Source: Spisula solida
Taxonomy: Eukaryota > Mollusca > Bivalvia > Venerida > Mactridae
Reading direction: 5' to 3'
Assembly (NCBI GenBank): GCA_947247005.1
Contig: OX365955.1
Span: 37,179,822 to 37,243,821 of the forward strand
DNA length: 64,000 bases
Below, piece after piece: positions 24,770-37,400 of the stretch; positions within the stretch are counted from its first letter, which is position 1, and each line of letters starts with the position of its first letter. The notes under the pieces are model-generated. The model saw only the letters and a program-made list of their open reading frames with translations, did not search any database and was not told where the DNA came from. Made by a program: the position numbers and the translations under genes.

Positions 24770-26594
24770 GGTCTGTACGCATATGCTAGTTGATATATTT
24801 ATATAGGATCCGTCATGATTTGTCTTTGGAGATCATCAATTCTTAAACGAGTCTAGAAAATACAGGTTATTAAGCAAGCCTTTGTTTTCGTGACGAGTTA
24901 AAGAAATGTTGATCCCAAAGACAATGTGTTTTTATCACATAGTTTTTTACCATGGTTACCGATTCAAAACAACGTCAGAAATAACGAGTTAAAGCCGACG
25001 ACGTTACGTTTTCGCGCCGAAAAGCTGGTGACGTCGCGCATTTGTTATCAACTGTGTTTGAGATTTGTTCCGTGATTTGTTCTCACGTGAAATATTGCAG
25101 TGTTTATGTGATGAGATGACTTTACTATTCGAATGGTCGATCATACTAGACCCTTGCCTCTTCATTCACCGGTGGTTGTCATTGCACATTCTCATATTCT
25201 AATGTTTTACATGTTTGTATTTTCTTTAGACCAATGGAACGTCGACGTGTCAGTGTTAGATTTCCTGTAATGATTTAATCCTATTTTCTAAATTCCTCAA
25301 AGTTGTATTGCTTTTAAGATTTTCAAATAAACGGACACATGACGGTAGACGAATTTGTCATTTATATTATTGCGAGTGCGTAGACTAGCAGATTGTACAC
25401 AATTAACAATGTCTCATTCAGTAACGGGTATATTGAAATCAAACAGAGCAATCATTGCAAGACGATATCACAACAAATAATATATCACGAAGCAATGTAT
25501 CTACGTTTCCCTTTTATGGAGATTGGGCGGTGCTCATCCAAACGGAAAACTTGGGAATGTATTCCCCACTCCATGCGCATACTTGCTCTTCTACGAGAGA
25601 TGCCCACTTAAATTTGACTAGAGTCGAACATCCAATATTTTCATGCAAAGACGATATATATTAGATATAATGATCTTTTAAAAAATGGTGATTTATGTAC
25701 CAGGTAACATATACACTCACTGTTTTGTTTGTTTGCAATACGTTTAGAACAAAAAACGACACTTTTGTAAAGAGTGTGGTGGTAGGCTTTTTGAAGGCCA
25801 ACCACTCCCATAAAAACACACAGGAGGTGTTGGTTGAGCATGAATATTCCATTTATGTGACAATACGTATTTTTCACACAAGAAAGGTATTTTTGCGTTA
25901 TGTGTTGCTATTATCAGTGAAATTACGCGAACTATTAAAAAACGCCAAAAAATCATAACGCCTTCCAAAGTCGTACCAATTGGTTATTTGATATCTAGGT
26001 CAAACCAAACAACTAAAATAGGAACTTCAACGAAGGTCAGAGGTATCCAAATGTACTGTCTATCAGTTGACTTCGAAAACCATACATGCCAAACACCGGA
26101 AAGAATCGGTGTACACCAGCTCAATATATAACAAACACAACATCATAAGGTAGACAAAAGTCTTAATCGCTGCATATGTTTCAACGAATCGGATTTTGCA
26201 ATAACTTTGTCACCTCTGATGGGACAATTAAAATGCTATACCACTGTGACATTTACCGTAAACAGACTGCTATACGAGAAGTGTTTATGAGGCTATCCAT
26301 AAGCTGACATTTGTTAAGCATCTCATGTTCGCGACCGGTTGCATGGCATGTGTTATTGTTTGCTATTCTTGTAAAATGGAACTCATATTTATTTTCAAAG
26401 GGTCACGAGTGAGTGCACCTTATTTTCATTCACCACCGAATGTGAAGGGGGTTATTGTAATGGTAGCGCCCATCCGTACTCACCCACATGTGGTTGCGGG
26501 GTGTGGAACAATAGGCTATATTTAGATTCTATTCATTCCGTTGCTTACGGGGTGCAAAATGTTGCCTATGGGGTTTTACAAACAAAAGGATGAA
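24770..26594. other. Intergenic DNA after copy 1, no gene seen
   Basis: The frames of 63-87 residues at 25393-25968 overlap on both strands and lack motifs. No tandem array or inverted pair was recognised. The sequence after the copy 1 stop does not resemble the shared 3' flanks of copies 2 and 3. Confidence 0.45.
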
Positions 26595-26599
26595 CAAAA

Positions 26600-27420
26600 A
26601 AATCCCACAATGTCAAGTCAGTGAGAACGTCCGTCCGCCAGTCCGTCCGACTATTCTGTGTGCAACTCACTCAATTTTTATTGGATTTTTTTAAACTTTC
26701 ACAGAATAACTGCCATAGGTCCCAGCGCATATTGTCAGGATTTTTTATTCGACCATTTTTGAGTTATGGCCCTTTGTTGATTTTCTACATATAAACTCTT
26801 CAGTATGTTGTCAAAACTTTCACAGAAGTACAGTTATGAGGTGCTCTAGCGCATATCGTCAGGTTTTGTTTCATTTCGTTAGTTTTGGACAAAATTATGG
26901 CCCGATTTTGTACCTAGAAGAAAAATTATTCTGTGTGCATCTCCTCCTACATTTCTTCAGACGGCACTTGCAATGGGAAGTATGGCGTTAGTGGTCAATG
27001 TCAACGTTACAAAAAATCGAAAAAGCAGTTATGCTATTTTTTGTAAGGATTGAGATTGCTAGCTTTGTAGGTAGCTTGTGTGAAACGACGATACTTGGGA
27101 TTGAAAGTGGGGTAAAGGTCACCGTTCTAAAATAGGAAAACGTTTTCACTCAATAATATTTTTTAAGAATGAGATATCATTGTGAAACTTGCAGTGTATA
27201 TAGCTGATGTGAAGATGTAACTTGTAATTGCTAGTGGGCTGATGGGTGTGACGGTCACAGTTACTAAAACTAGATAAATTGTTTTTGCTCAATAACATTA
27301 GTTAGAAATGCGATATCATGACGAATCTTGCTATGTACATTTATATACTAGTAGTAGCAAGAAGACAAAAATTGGGATTAAAAGTGGGACTTGTTGGATC
27401 AATGTCACCGTTAACCTGGT
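26600..27420 (+). repeat. Dispersed bivalve-type repeat with ~125-bp internal periodicity
   Basis: Starts with GTCCGTCCGCCAGTCCGTCC, then two blocks ending in an AGCGCATAT-GTCAGG segment (near 26722 and 26848) and TTATGGCCC. It continues with three or four diverged blocks in which GGTCACCGTTCTAAAA-like wording recurs near 27000, 27116, 27249 and 27400. I recognise this style of repeat from bivalve assemblies, but its class is not known to me. Non-coding. Confidence 0.6.
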
Positions 27421-27424
27421 TTTT

Positions 27425-28310
27425 GTGTAATGTCTGATTTCTGTTTTATTGTGTATGTAATACATTTTGATAAACAGAAACATCTTTTGTGCATCTCAAA
27501 CATTTCCCATGGGGTTGAAACCAAACCTTCTCATAAATTATGTTAAAATATGGTTTGAATTTAATACTTTTTGGAACAATATAATCCCTTCTGTGTGGGA
27601 TATGGCTGTCTATGACTGCTTCATGTGTTCATTAGGTTCGAAAACATGTTTGGACAAAATGTTGGCCACACCTCTTTCCTGGAGACCATGCAAGGACCAT
27701 GGTGTTTTGGCCAATACACAGCTTCACATCCCACCACAAACAACCCGATCGGTACCTTAAGAACACGAATGTGAAGTATATTACGCCGGAACAGTTAATG
27801 CCGAAGTCTAACGATCCTGCATCCACAGACTTTTAAATAATGAGTATAAAGCAGCGCTGATTACAGACGAGAAATGCCAACACCGTCAATCAGATTACTC
27901 AGTCAAATACAATGCCGCTACAAAATAGTTCGTTTTGGTGCAAACTAAATTGCAAATTTAATAAATACGGAGTGTGCATGTTGCTTGAAACATTATTGTC
28001 AACGGTTAAATAGAAACATTGCGATTATATTTTTGGCAGCATGAAAAGATCGGATGTTAAAGACTGTTAAAATATGAGTGTGGCATCTTTCGTATAACCT
28101 ATTTCTCCGCATGCATAGGACATGGCAATATCCAGCGTCATAGAAAAACAACATAAAAATATTGTCTAACTTCGGAGTCGAACTTAACCTTACGGATGTC
28201 AGTGTAGCTCTACAAAATGTGCTAGCTGATTTAGGGGAGTTCATACGTAAAGCGAATAGACATATTCCAACCTAAACATTGTCAAGTTTTAATGAATAGT
28301 ATGGCAATAT
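27425..28310. other. Intergenic DNA, no gene seen
   Basis: The 97-residue frame at 27467-27760 and the frames opposite it show no recognised motif and no paralog in the window. Left uncalled. Confidence 0.4.
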
Positions 28311-28314
28311 TTAT

Positions 28315-28480
28315 CAGTGAAGTTCCGCTAATAGAACCACTTTAATTATTTCGAAATCATGCAGATTTTTGCAATGTTGTGGTCCCAAAGTATTAAATTT
28401 AGAACAAAAATGGTCCGCTATTAAGAACGATTCGCTAATAAGACCACTTTTTGACTGGTCTTATTAGCGGAACTTCACTG
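28315..28480. mobile_element. 166-bp MITE with CAGTGAAGTTCCGCTAATA ends
   Basis: The left end, CAGTGAAGTTCCGCTAATAG, matches the complement of the right end (CAGTGAAGTTCCGCTAATAA) at 19 of 20 positions, and both go on with ACCA. CAGTG-type termini are common in pogo/Tigger-like elements, which use TA target duplications. TA follows the right end, but the left flank reads TAT, so the duplication is imperfect or absent. No coding capacity. Confidence 0.65.
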
Positions 28481-28483
28481 TAA

Positions 28484-29165
28484 AATTAAAACTTTCAAAT
28501 GGAGCATTCATACATTTTACGCGCCGAAAAAATATCGAAGTTTTTACGCAAGTACGCGCGTAAAATGGCGTTTGAGGTATAAATTGGCGTAGTTTCCTCG
28601 ATATTGCTTTATTGACACCACTCATCTTAAATTGCACGAATTTAGTTTTACATGTTGACAAGAAACTCATAGAAGTATCCCTGTCTCTTTGAAAAATATC
28701 AAAACATTTGTCTTATCAAAAACACAACCACCATCTTATACACCTCATTATCTTCCAAACGGGCTAGACAACATGCAATTGCTTCTTTTGTTATGGCCTG
28801 GAAGTCTAATTTTTCTTTAAAATATCGATGAAAGGTTTATTAAAAAAACGCGTATGTTTTCAGCTTCATGGATACGGTTTTTCGGCGCGTATTTCGTGCG
28901 TTATTACAAGCCGACAAAATCAGCGCCGAAATAATACGCTCCATGGAAACCCGGATTTAGATTACGTGTCTGTTCTAGCAAACACATTAGGATTAAACAG
29001 GCGCGGGGTTATGCAAAAATTTATAAACCAGCATAATATATATAATATTTTAAACACCGCTATGTTAAATATTCAAGTAGTTCAATGTGTTTGGTTTTGC
29101 GTTTTCCTGATTTGAAAAATACTTCATACGAGTGCACTTCCAAACTGACACATTATTTCATTCGT
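28484..29165. other. Short stretch rich in CG-containing inverted fragments
   Basis: TTTTACGCGCCG near 28517 and GCGCGTAAAATGGCG near 28556 are inverted. Another pair, GGATACGGTTTTTCGGCGCG near 28870 and CGCCGAAATAATACGCTCC near 28924, is also inverted. The 95-residue frame at 28828 overlaps the second pair and is not called. Confidence 0.35.
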
Positions 29166-29361
29166 TAACGTATGATGGCCACTTCTTGTATTACCTCAAC
29201 ATATTGTATATGGTGCGAATGTTCTGATTCCGTTTTTGATAAACTTCTTTAACAGACTCTTTGCTAACGGAGAATTTCCAACTACATAGGCTGAATTTAT
29301 AATAGTCCCCCTACATAAAAAAGGAAATACAAATTATCCAAATAACTATAGAGGAATTGCA

Positions 29362-29877
29362 TTGATAGATGTTATCAGTAAAATATATATCACTATACTT
29401 ACACGAAGAATAACACATTATGTGGAAATGTATGACAAAATATGTGAATGCCAAGCAGGCTTCAGATCGGGCTATTCAACGTTTGACAACGCCTTTGTGC
29501 TATACTCAATTGTTAGTAAATATCTAAATAACAAAGGTAAACCTGTATATGTTGCATTTATTGACTTTCAAAAGGCTTTCGATTCGGTTGATAGGAAAAT
29601 TCTTTTTGAAATTTTGAGAAAAAATGAAATAAAAGGTCAATTGTTTCAAGCAATATCGTCAATATATACAACTGTGAAAGCTAGTGCAAGAACACATACA
29701 GGTACCTTTACTGATTCTTTCGAATGTCCAATAGGATTAAGACAGGGCTGTAATCTAAGTCCAATTTTATTTTCAATGTTCATTAATGAACTATACATAC
29801 TTTTAAAAAATAACAATACCCGTGGAATTCAGCTATTTCCGGACATTACTGAGATATTTATTGATGTTTTCGGATGA
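29362..29877 (+). pseudogene. LINE reverse transcriptase, N-terminal part
   Basis: Contains ECQAGFRSGYSTFDNAF, motif A FIDFQKAFDSVDRK with the catalytic Asp, and motif B GLRQGCNLSPILFSMFINEL. The frame ends at FIDVFG because of a small indel just before the catalytic box. The next frame carries on with the same protein. Intact proteins of this type run straight through. Confidence 0.85.
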
Positions 29878-31015
29878 CATAGCACTTGCCTCTGACACGG
29901 TTGTTGGGTTGCAAAGACAGTTAAATATACTGAATGATTTTTGTGGGAACTATAAACTTACTGTAAATATTGACAAGTCAAAAATTCTAGTATGGAAAGG
30001 TGGAAATCTTACTGGTTTTACTTATGTTGTTATGTACTTTACGAATCGACTGTCATTGAACAAGATGTCTGAAGCAATGACAGTTAAAGCAAAAAAGGTC
30101 CTTATCCAGATTCTAAACTCATTTAACAACCTAGACTGTATACCATATTTTACATTTTTTAAAATATTTGATGCAAAAGTATCTTCAGTTTTGTTATACG
30201 GCTCTGAAATTTGGGGTCTACAAAACCTTTGCTTACTAGAAAGTGTACAAATTTTAGCTTGTAAACGTTTTCTTAATTTGAACTCGCATGCATGTAATGA
30301 AGTTGTATTGGGAGATACTGCTAGACTTCCAATGTATATTTCGGCTGCCAAGCGTTGCATAAAATATTGGTTACGGTTGTTAAATATGTCTCATACCAGA
30401 TACGTTCGTTTATGCTATGAAATGTTAGTCTACTATGACAATATTGGTCACAATAATTGGGCCACTGCTGTTACAAATAGTCTGTATACCAATGGATTTA
30501 GCTATGTCTGGGAAAACCAGTATGTTGAAAATGCTAATATATTCTTAAACAAATATGTCGAAAGACTCACTGATCAATATAAACAAAACTGGGTAGCTAG
30601 ATGTCATGAAAATAGAAAACTTACTTATTACTGTTCGTATAAAACAGTGTTTGATTTGGAACCGTATATATTCAATATTGATATTGGAAATTTTAGATCT
30701 TGTCTAGCAGGGTTTCGTAGCTCATGTCATCCTCTTATGATTGAACAAGGAAGACATTGCAATATTCCTATAGAATTTCGAACATGCTTATACTGCGAGA
30801 CGCTCGTAGAAGATGAGTATCATTTTGTAATGATCTGTTCTTTGTATTGTGATCTAAGGGCTAAATACCTACCAGCTACACTTACTAACATCCCTAGTCA
30901 CAACAACTTCTATAAAATATTATATAGTAAAGATGTATCATCTATTAGGAACCTAGCCATGTACTTGTATCATGCTTTTAAGGTTAGGCATATATACTTA
31001 TCAAGATTCACATAA
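29822..31015 (+). pseudogene. LINE reverse transcriptase, C-terminal part
   Basis: The frame re-enters with LLMFSDDIALASDTVVGLQ, so the catalytic box reads FSDD, where FADD is usual. It continues with LNDFCGNYKLTVNIDKSKIL. Near the C terminus lies a zinc-finger-like CLYCETLVEDEYHFVMIC (C-X2-C-X8-H-X4-C), as in many LINE proteins. It runs 397 codons to TAA at 31013-31015. The length and single break suggest a rather young insertion. Confidence 0.85.
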
Positions 31016-31409
31016 GGGTACAGCATAAATATTATTGAAGCATTATTATATTACTGCATTGAAATATTGTGTGTTCTATTTGATGTTCTTTTGAAATGTT
31101 TTTGTTCTCTAAATGTTGTCATATGCATTGCTAATGTATTGAACTGTTCATCTTTTTGTATTATATGTGTATGGGCCGGTGGCCTACATGTCACATTGAA
31201 ATAAACTAAATGTATTGTCACTTTTAGGTTTGCATAATTCGTGAAAGTTTCGGTTTAACCTTTCACACTGACCTGACACCATTTCTATCTTGATATATAC
31301 AAACTAAACACAGAGCGTATTTAAGATAAGGTAAATAAAAAATTAATAACACATTATTGTACTCATAAGGATTTTCTACTGTGCTCTGTCTACAGTCATA
31401 GCGGAAAAG

Positions 31410-31437
31410 ATGGTTCTGCTAAATAGTTATAGTTACG
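31410..31437 (+). CDS. C4-like copy 2, exon 1 (start exon)
   Basis: ATG plus eight codons and one base (MVLLNSYSY). It aligns base for base with the start exon of copy 3 (MLRLNVVSF), and the flanks also align (TTTCACACTGACCTGACAC at 31261 against 48253). The donor is GTCTGT where copy 3 has GTAAGT, so splicing here may be weak. Confidence 0.65.
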
Positions 31438-34400
31438 GTCTGTATCTTTTCAGTATCATACATGTAAACTTTTAGATCGTATCAGTTCAGTCGTACGTCA
31501 ACGTATTTATTGCTTAAATAATAATTTCTAAAAACTGAGAAGAAGCAGAGTGGTCATCTGTTTGTCGAAGAAAATGCTTTCGAATGAATCGTTTTAGAAT
31601 TATATTTAGAGTAATGCCTATACACACTGTGTCAAATATGTGGTTTATTTGCACTTTCTTTTGCAATTGATGTTTTTGATAAAATATGGACAAGCGCTCT
31701 TCTGGAACAAAAAGAAACATTTAATTTTAATACACTCAACAAAATTCCTAATCGGTCACTTTTCGAACTGTTATATTTTTGTACACAGCATTAGAGAAAT
31801 ATGTATCTGGTATTTATCTTAATTGTCGTTATTCTCCCAAGCAAATTTGATCTTTGTTTTACACCACATCGTTAACTATGCCGAGTTATTATTGATCATT
31901 GTGTACAAACATGTTTTCGATATGTAATACAACATTTGTCCGTAGAAATATAACAACATATATATATACCACTCATTGACGATCGCCGAAACAGAAAAAC
32001 ATCAAAGGATAACACGTTATAACGATACACAGGTTCGGAGTTCTGAAAATCGAAATTACCGCCCTTTAAATTGAAAATAGAACAAAATAAATGTATCAAT
32101 ATAATGATACTACGGAATGATTGATAAGTCAAATTTCATACACTTATACTTTTGTCAATCGTCTTCTCTGTGCTTCAATTTGAGCAATGAGAGCAATATG
32201 TAAGGCGTTTCTTCTCTGTGCTTCAATTAGAGCAATCTATAAGGCGTTTCTTCTCTGTGCTTCAATTAGAGCAATCTATAAGGCGTTTCTTCTCTGTGCT
32301 TCAATTAGAGCAATCTATAAGGCGTTTTTTCTCTGTGCTTCAATTAGAGCAATCTATAAGGCGTTTCTTCTCTGTGCTTCAATTAGAGCAATCTATAAGG
32401 CGTTTCTTCTCTGCGCTTCAATTAGAGCAATCTATAAGGCGTTTCTTCTCTGTGCTTCAATTAGAGCAATCTATAAGGCGTTTCTTCTCTGCGCTTCAAT
32501 TAGAGCAATCTATAAGGTGTTTCTTCTCTGTGCTTCAATTAGAGCAATCTATAAGGCGTTTCTTCTCTGTGCTTTATTAGAACGATCTATAAGGCGTTTC
32601 TTCTCTGCGCTTCAATTAGAACGATCTATTAGACGTTTCTTCTCTGTGCTTCAATTAGAGCAATCTATAAGACGTTTCTTATCTGCGCTTAAATTAGAGC
32701 AATCTATAAGACGTTTCAACTTTACAAGCGACACTGGGTTTCCTATGGTGAATAACATTGTAACTATAAAAATCCAGATAAATCGTACAAGTCGATGATT
32801 TTGAATTTGGTTCATCTCCTCAACTAAACAATCTTTCGCAGTGAAACTTTGCCACTTGTTTACTTTTTGTCTAATCGTCCATATAAACATCGTTTATTAT
32901 ATTTAATATTTAATAAAGGGGTTACTGGTATTGCATTTAATGATATTATTATGTGATTTATGGTTTTGAGGGTTGTTGTTTAATACATTCAACAGTTCTG
33001 CTAAAAAATAATAAACTCTTCATCAAATTTTATGTTTATGTTGTTACACATAGCTTATACATTTAAAACTGACATAAAAACATATTCTAAATAATTTTGC
33101 GACAGAAACCTGGTAATATGTTAAATGACCGATTAGGAATTTGGTTGAGTGTAGTATGTTTATCTTATCAAGAGTGCAACAACGTATGTCGCAAATTGCA
33201 AAATGTTATAATACGGAGCTAAGCGCCGTTCCACGTTAAACTCTATAGAAAAATCGAGTGTTATGATTTGTTAGAGGAAAGCGCTCGTCCATATTATATT
33301 AAACAACTACTTCAAACATCGAGAATGTAAGATTTCATCTGCGTCGAGACCTTCTAGTGACATATTTGGCTCCGAACATAATTAGCTTCTGGTCATGTGT
33401 GTTCGTTTCTTTAAAATGACACGCGTACTGTTTCTATAGAAGAGATCATCGTATTCATATGCAAAATGCTCACCTGCAATCTATTGGATTAATGAACAAT
33501 AAAATCCTGCTATTCACCAATAACTAGCTGGTGGTATGAATGCCTTTGTATACAAACATGATCTCTCCTATTGTGTAGCTGTTCAGCTTCTTATTTTCTT
33601 GTTCATTTTCAATTTGCACTTGATGGAATTTTTCTTTTTTGTGTGTTATATTTTGTGACCTTTATTCTGTTTCTATGCAGAGATGTCTTCTCTATTCACC
33701 ACAGTAATACAGCGATACCACATTGCATCTCAAATAGTATATTGCTTAAGAAATATGAAGAGTATTTGCAATGTTTAAGATTTTTTATATATTTGATCTT
33801 GAACGACGTTTAATGAGGAAGTTTACACATGAATATGAACTAAAGTAGGTAAAGGTTTATATTATTTTGCAATATAGTCTAATATATATCATACGTGTAT
33901 GGGATTCGGATGTCTGAAATGTATCCTTACACAATATATGAACTAAATATTTCAATATATTCTTCAAAAACACCTGAATATTTATATACACATGATTTAA
34001 TACATGTGACTCTATTTCAACGTCACATTTAGGTCTCTACATGGTCGCACTGACGTTTACTTACATACATTGCGATGAAGAACGGCGGCTTTTACTGCAC
34101 AGTGCTGATGACATTGCCTTGGAGTTTCAGAATTTGAGACAGGAAATTGAGACATTGAAGGCGAATCAGTCGAAGGAAATAGCAATGCTGACATCAGAAA
34201 TCGGCGTGTTGAAATCGAACCAGTCTCGCGAAATCTCAGTGTTGCAAGCGAACCAGGCTCAAGCTGTCTCGATGTTGCAAGCACAACATTCACAAGAAAT
34301 TACCAGCCTAAAGACAGAACTTGCAGGTAAATGAATATCTATATATGATTATACAGGATTATTCATAATATATGTCCCAGTTTCAACTATTACATATGTA

Positions 34401-37400
34401 TAATATTTCGTTACAAGGTGTATACGTGTTATATATCATTTGCAAGTTATATGATAGGATTGTATCTAAAGTAAAGTACAGGAATGATGTTGACGACATT
34501 GTGTCATACACGACGTTATACACACTACTGATTCACGTAAAAATCTAGTTTTGATTTTATGAATTGCATTCCATTCTAACACATATCTGGGATAATTTAA
34601 TTACACAGGTTGAATTGCGCTGGGTCTTCACTTGTAAAATTAATTTATTGTACAATAGGATGAAAATTCGCACGGCAACCACATCATAAATTTTCTGCTA
34701 GGAATCGAGTGAGGTACATGCATTTATCATCCTCATGGTGTTGATGACTGGTGAAGCTTGTATGTTTGAAATATAACGACACATGTATGAACTGAATAAG
34801 GGCTTTATTTTGTAAAGCCAGATCCCTTATACACAGTATAAGGCTCTACCATAGTATATATATGAAAAAGAGGCTTTACCAAATAGAGCCTAAAAGACAA
34901 TATATAAAATAAAAGTTTAATGAAAACATATATAGGCCAAACAAAGCGCCTGTATTCTTGAGAACATGTTTCCTTGTTGATATCGCAATGTTGGGCCGCA
35001 ACAATATACAGCTATAATATACGTTTTTTATTAGCAAGCACCGGGCACAGACACGCTGAAATACATACATGTATTAATTAATTTGCTAAATAAATAATTC
35101 TAATCTGATCGGCATGTCATGTATCAATTAACATATACACATCTATTTTTGCAGCCCAAGCAAAAATTGCGCTAAATCTAGTACATGTATATAATCGGTA
35201 ATTAACAATATACTGTGAAACGGATACATGCTTGCAATACAAGGTACATTAATAACCAAGTACACCATGGCAAACTAGACCTGCAAGCCCTGGCTAGTAA
35301 TGTCATTAATGTGCTACCATGGCAGGTGATGATCCTGTACAACAAAGGGAGATAATCTTGCAAAACAAGGTAATAACCATGTTCACCGTAACAAAAACTG
35401 CCCTAAGCCCCAATGTTCAGTACCATCTGAACTCTATGTATTGAGCAAATAAGAAACCTGGTTCTATACCGACAAGACCTACCGAAAACATGTACAAAAA
35501 CTGGGTATGTGCTTGGCTAGGTACAGCACTTTTGAAGTACGGTGGACACGATAAGTCCATACAACGATAATACATTACCATAATTAAATCTGGAACGATA
35601 TTTCTGTCACAGCAGACACACTGGCTTCGTTGCAGGCAATACTTTGCATACAAAATGCTTAATTTTTCTTGTACATCCAGACCCATGAACTTGTAACTAT
35701 TGTACGGTCAACAGGGTGCTCACAAAATCACCTTATCAATAAAAGCATACATAACTTTAACAAAATCTTCTTGATGTGCACACTACTGCAGCTCTGATGT
35801 TGTCGTATAGCCTTTTCTGGCCGTAACGTGTTAGGTGAACCCCATCAGGAACAGTGTTCCGACCAGAAACCCTTCATAGACCACAGGGTTGTCGCCTCAT
35901 TCTTTCGATATAATTGTCTCAGACTATCATTAAATGTATCCAATTTGGCATTAAAAATGTCCTCGTTCACAGGATATCTAGTAAACCTGACAGGCTTCAG
36001 TCTGTATGTGGTTGGCAAAATAGCGATAGACTTAATGTTGTCTATTACCTGGAACTGTGTAAGTAGGTTTCCTAATCAAATAAAAGTGTCATTCACACTG
36101 CAATTGTATAGATCATTGGTTCCAACAATAAGCACGACAATGTCTGGGGGAAAATCCTGCACGACGTCGAGGTTATTAAGTAGAACGTTAATCCTAGCCC
36201 CTGGAAAACCGGAAAATTGAACCATGTATTGACTTGGGTCCAGGTTTAAACAATAAGTAAACTCACTTTCTTCCCGTATAAATGACTTCGGACGTGAAAC
36301 AAATCAGTGTTCAAAGATTTTAACCTTCACTGGTATCTTAACAACACTCGGTTAAACACAACACAATTTACTGCGTAAATCACTAAATGTAAACACAGGT
36401 AACTGTATCATTAATAAACAGTACCTAAACAATTTTTTTTTTGTTAAATTTATAATTCTTATACAAGGTATATTTCCCGGAGAAGTGATCGTACAGTCAC
36501 TGGGTGTATTTTGTTTTTTTTCATAATTTAAAGCATTTACGGCATTAATCATCTATTTAAAGCTGTGAGTGATCAAAAACATCTTTGTGAATCGAAAGCA
36601 TTCGAAAACATGCTTAAATTTACCTTCGTACGATATAATTCATTGTTTAAACTTTGATTTTATTTTTTGATGGCGATAAACGCTGTAGGAACGGCTGTAG
36701 TGGTGTTTAGTGTGTCCGACGGGTATTTCGAACGTATTTTATAACGGTCGTTTTCATTGGCGTAGTATACATCGTTTGTACGCTGGTAACCAAGTCCTGG
36801 GAAACCCCAATGAAATCAACCAATGAAAATCGTTGTTACAAAAAGGAAATCACGCGCGCATCATTCGGAACGTTCGCACAAACATGGAGTCATTTTGACA
36901 TTTAAATATGCAAACGATTCGTTTTTCGGCTTACACGTATACATTCACTGAAGTGAACATGTGTCAACCAGGTAAATCTGTTCCAACTTTTTCGTTCTTT
37001 AATTTTACCGCATTATTATGTTTCTACACAACGGTAAATTCGACATATGGTGGTGATTTCCTCAATATTTCCGTTTTTTTGTTTTTATTTAGTCCACCCC
37101 AGTGATCGGGTGGATACCGTATTACGTATTTATGGCATAACTGTTTAACTACTTGACCAATTTCGATGGGATTTCGCATGAAAGTAGTTATAGTCATGTT
37201 TTTTAAGAATATAACTACTTTATGAAGATATCGAAAGCCAATTCTTGTTTTTGATACCTGGTCAATTCATGGAAATACACCTTGTATAAGAATTATAAAT
37301 TTAACAAAAAAAATATTTTTTTTTTAGGTACTGTTTATTAATGATACAGTTACCTGTGAATGTAAACGCACCGATGACAAAATGTAAACAAAGGCAAATT

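Larger units (their letters stand above)
29170..31207 (+). mobile_element. 5'-truncated LINE with one frameshift and one early stop
   Basis: Starts inside the N-terminal part of reverse transcriptase. The frame before the first Met contains FANGEFPTT, then TAG where homologous proteins have Trp, then AEFIIVPLHKKGN. Two large frames follow (29362-29877, 29822-31015). The 3' untranslated part ends GGGCCGGTGGCCTACATG, then AATAAA near 31200, then host-like DNA. Its insertion removed or displaced the sequence just upstream of gene copy 2. The clade (I/Nimb- or L1-like) is not decided. Confidence 0.8.

Noticed and set aside
32187..32798. 203-codon open frame with 13-residue repeats
   Set aside because: Produced by the 39-bp minisatellite; a second frame is equally open, and the array lies in an intron of copy 2.
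35828..36220. 130-codon plus-strand frame
   Set aside because: The opposite strand carries recognisable SGNH blocks over the same stretch, so the plus frame is a shadow.
36908..37105. 65-codon frame present in both hAT-like members 1 and 2 (again at 49304-49501)
   Set aside because: Of four differences between the copies inside the frame, three change the amino acid and one is silent, so there is no sign of protein-level constraint. It is explained by the shared element sequence.
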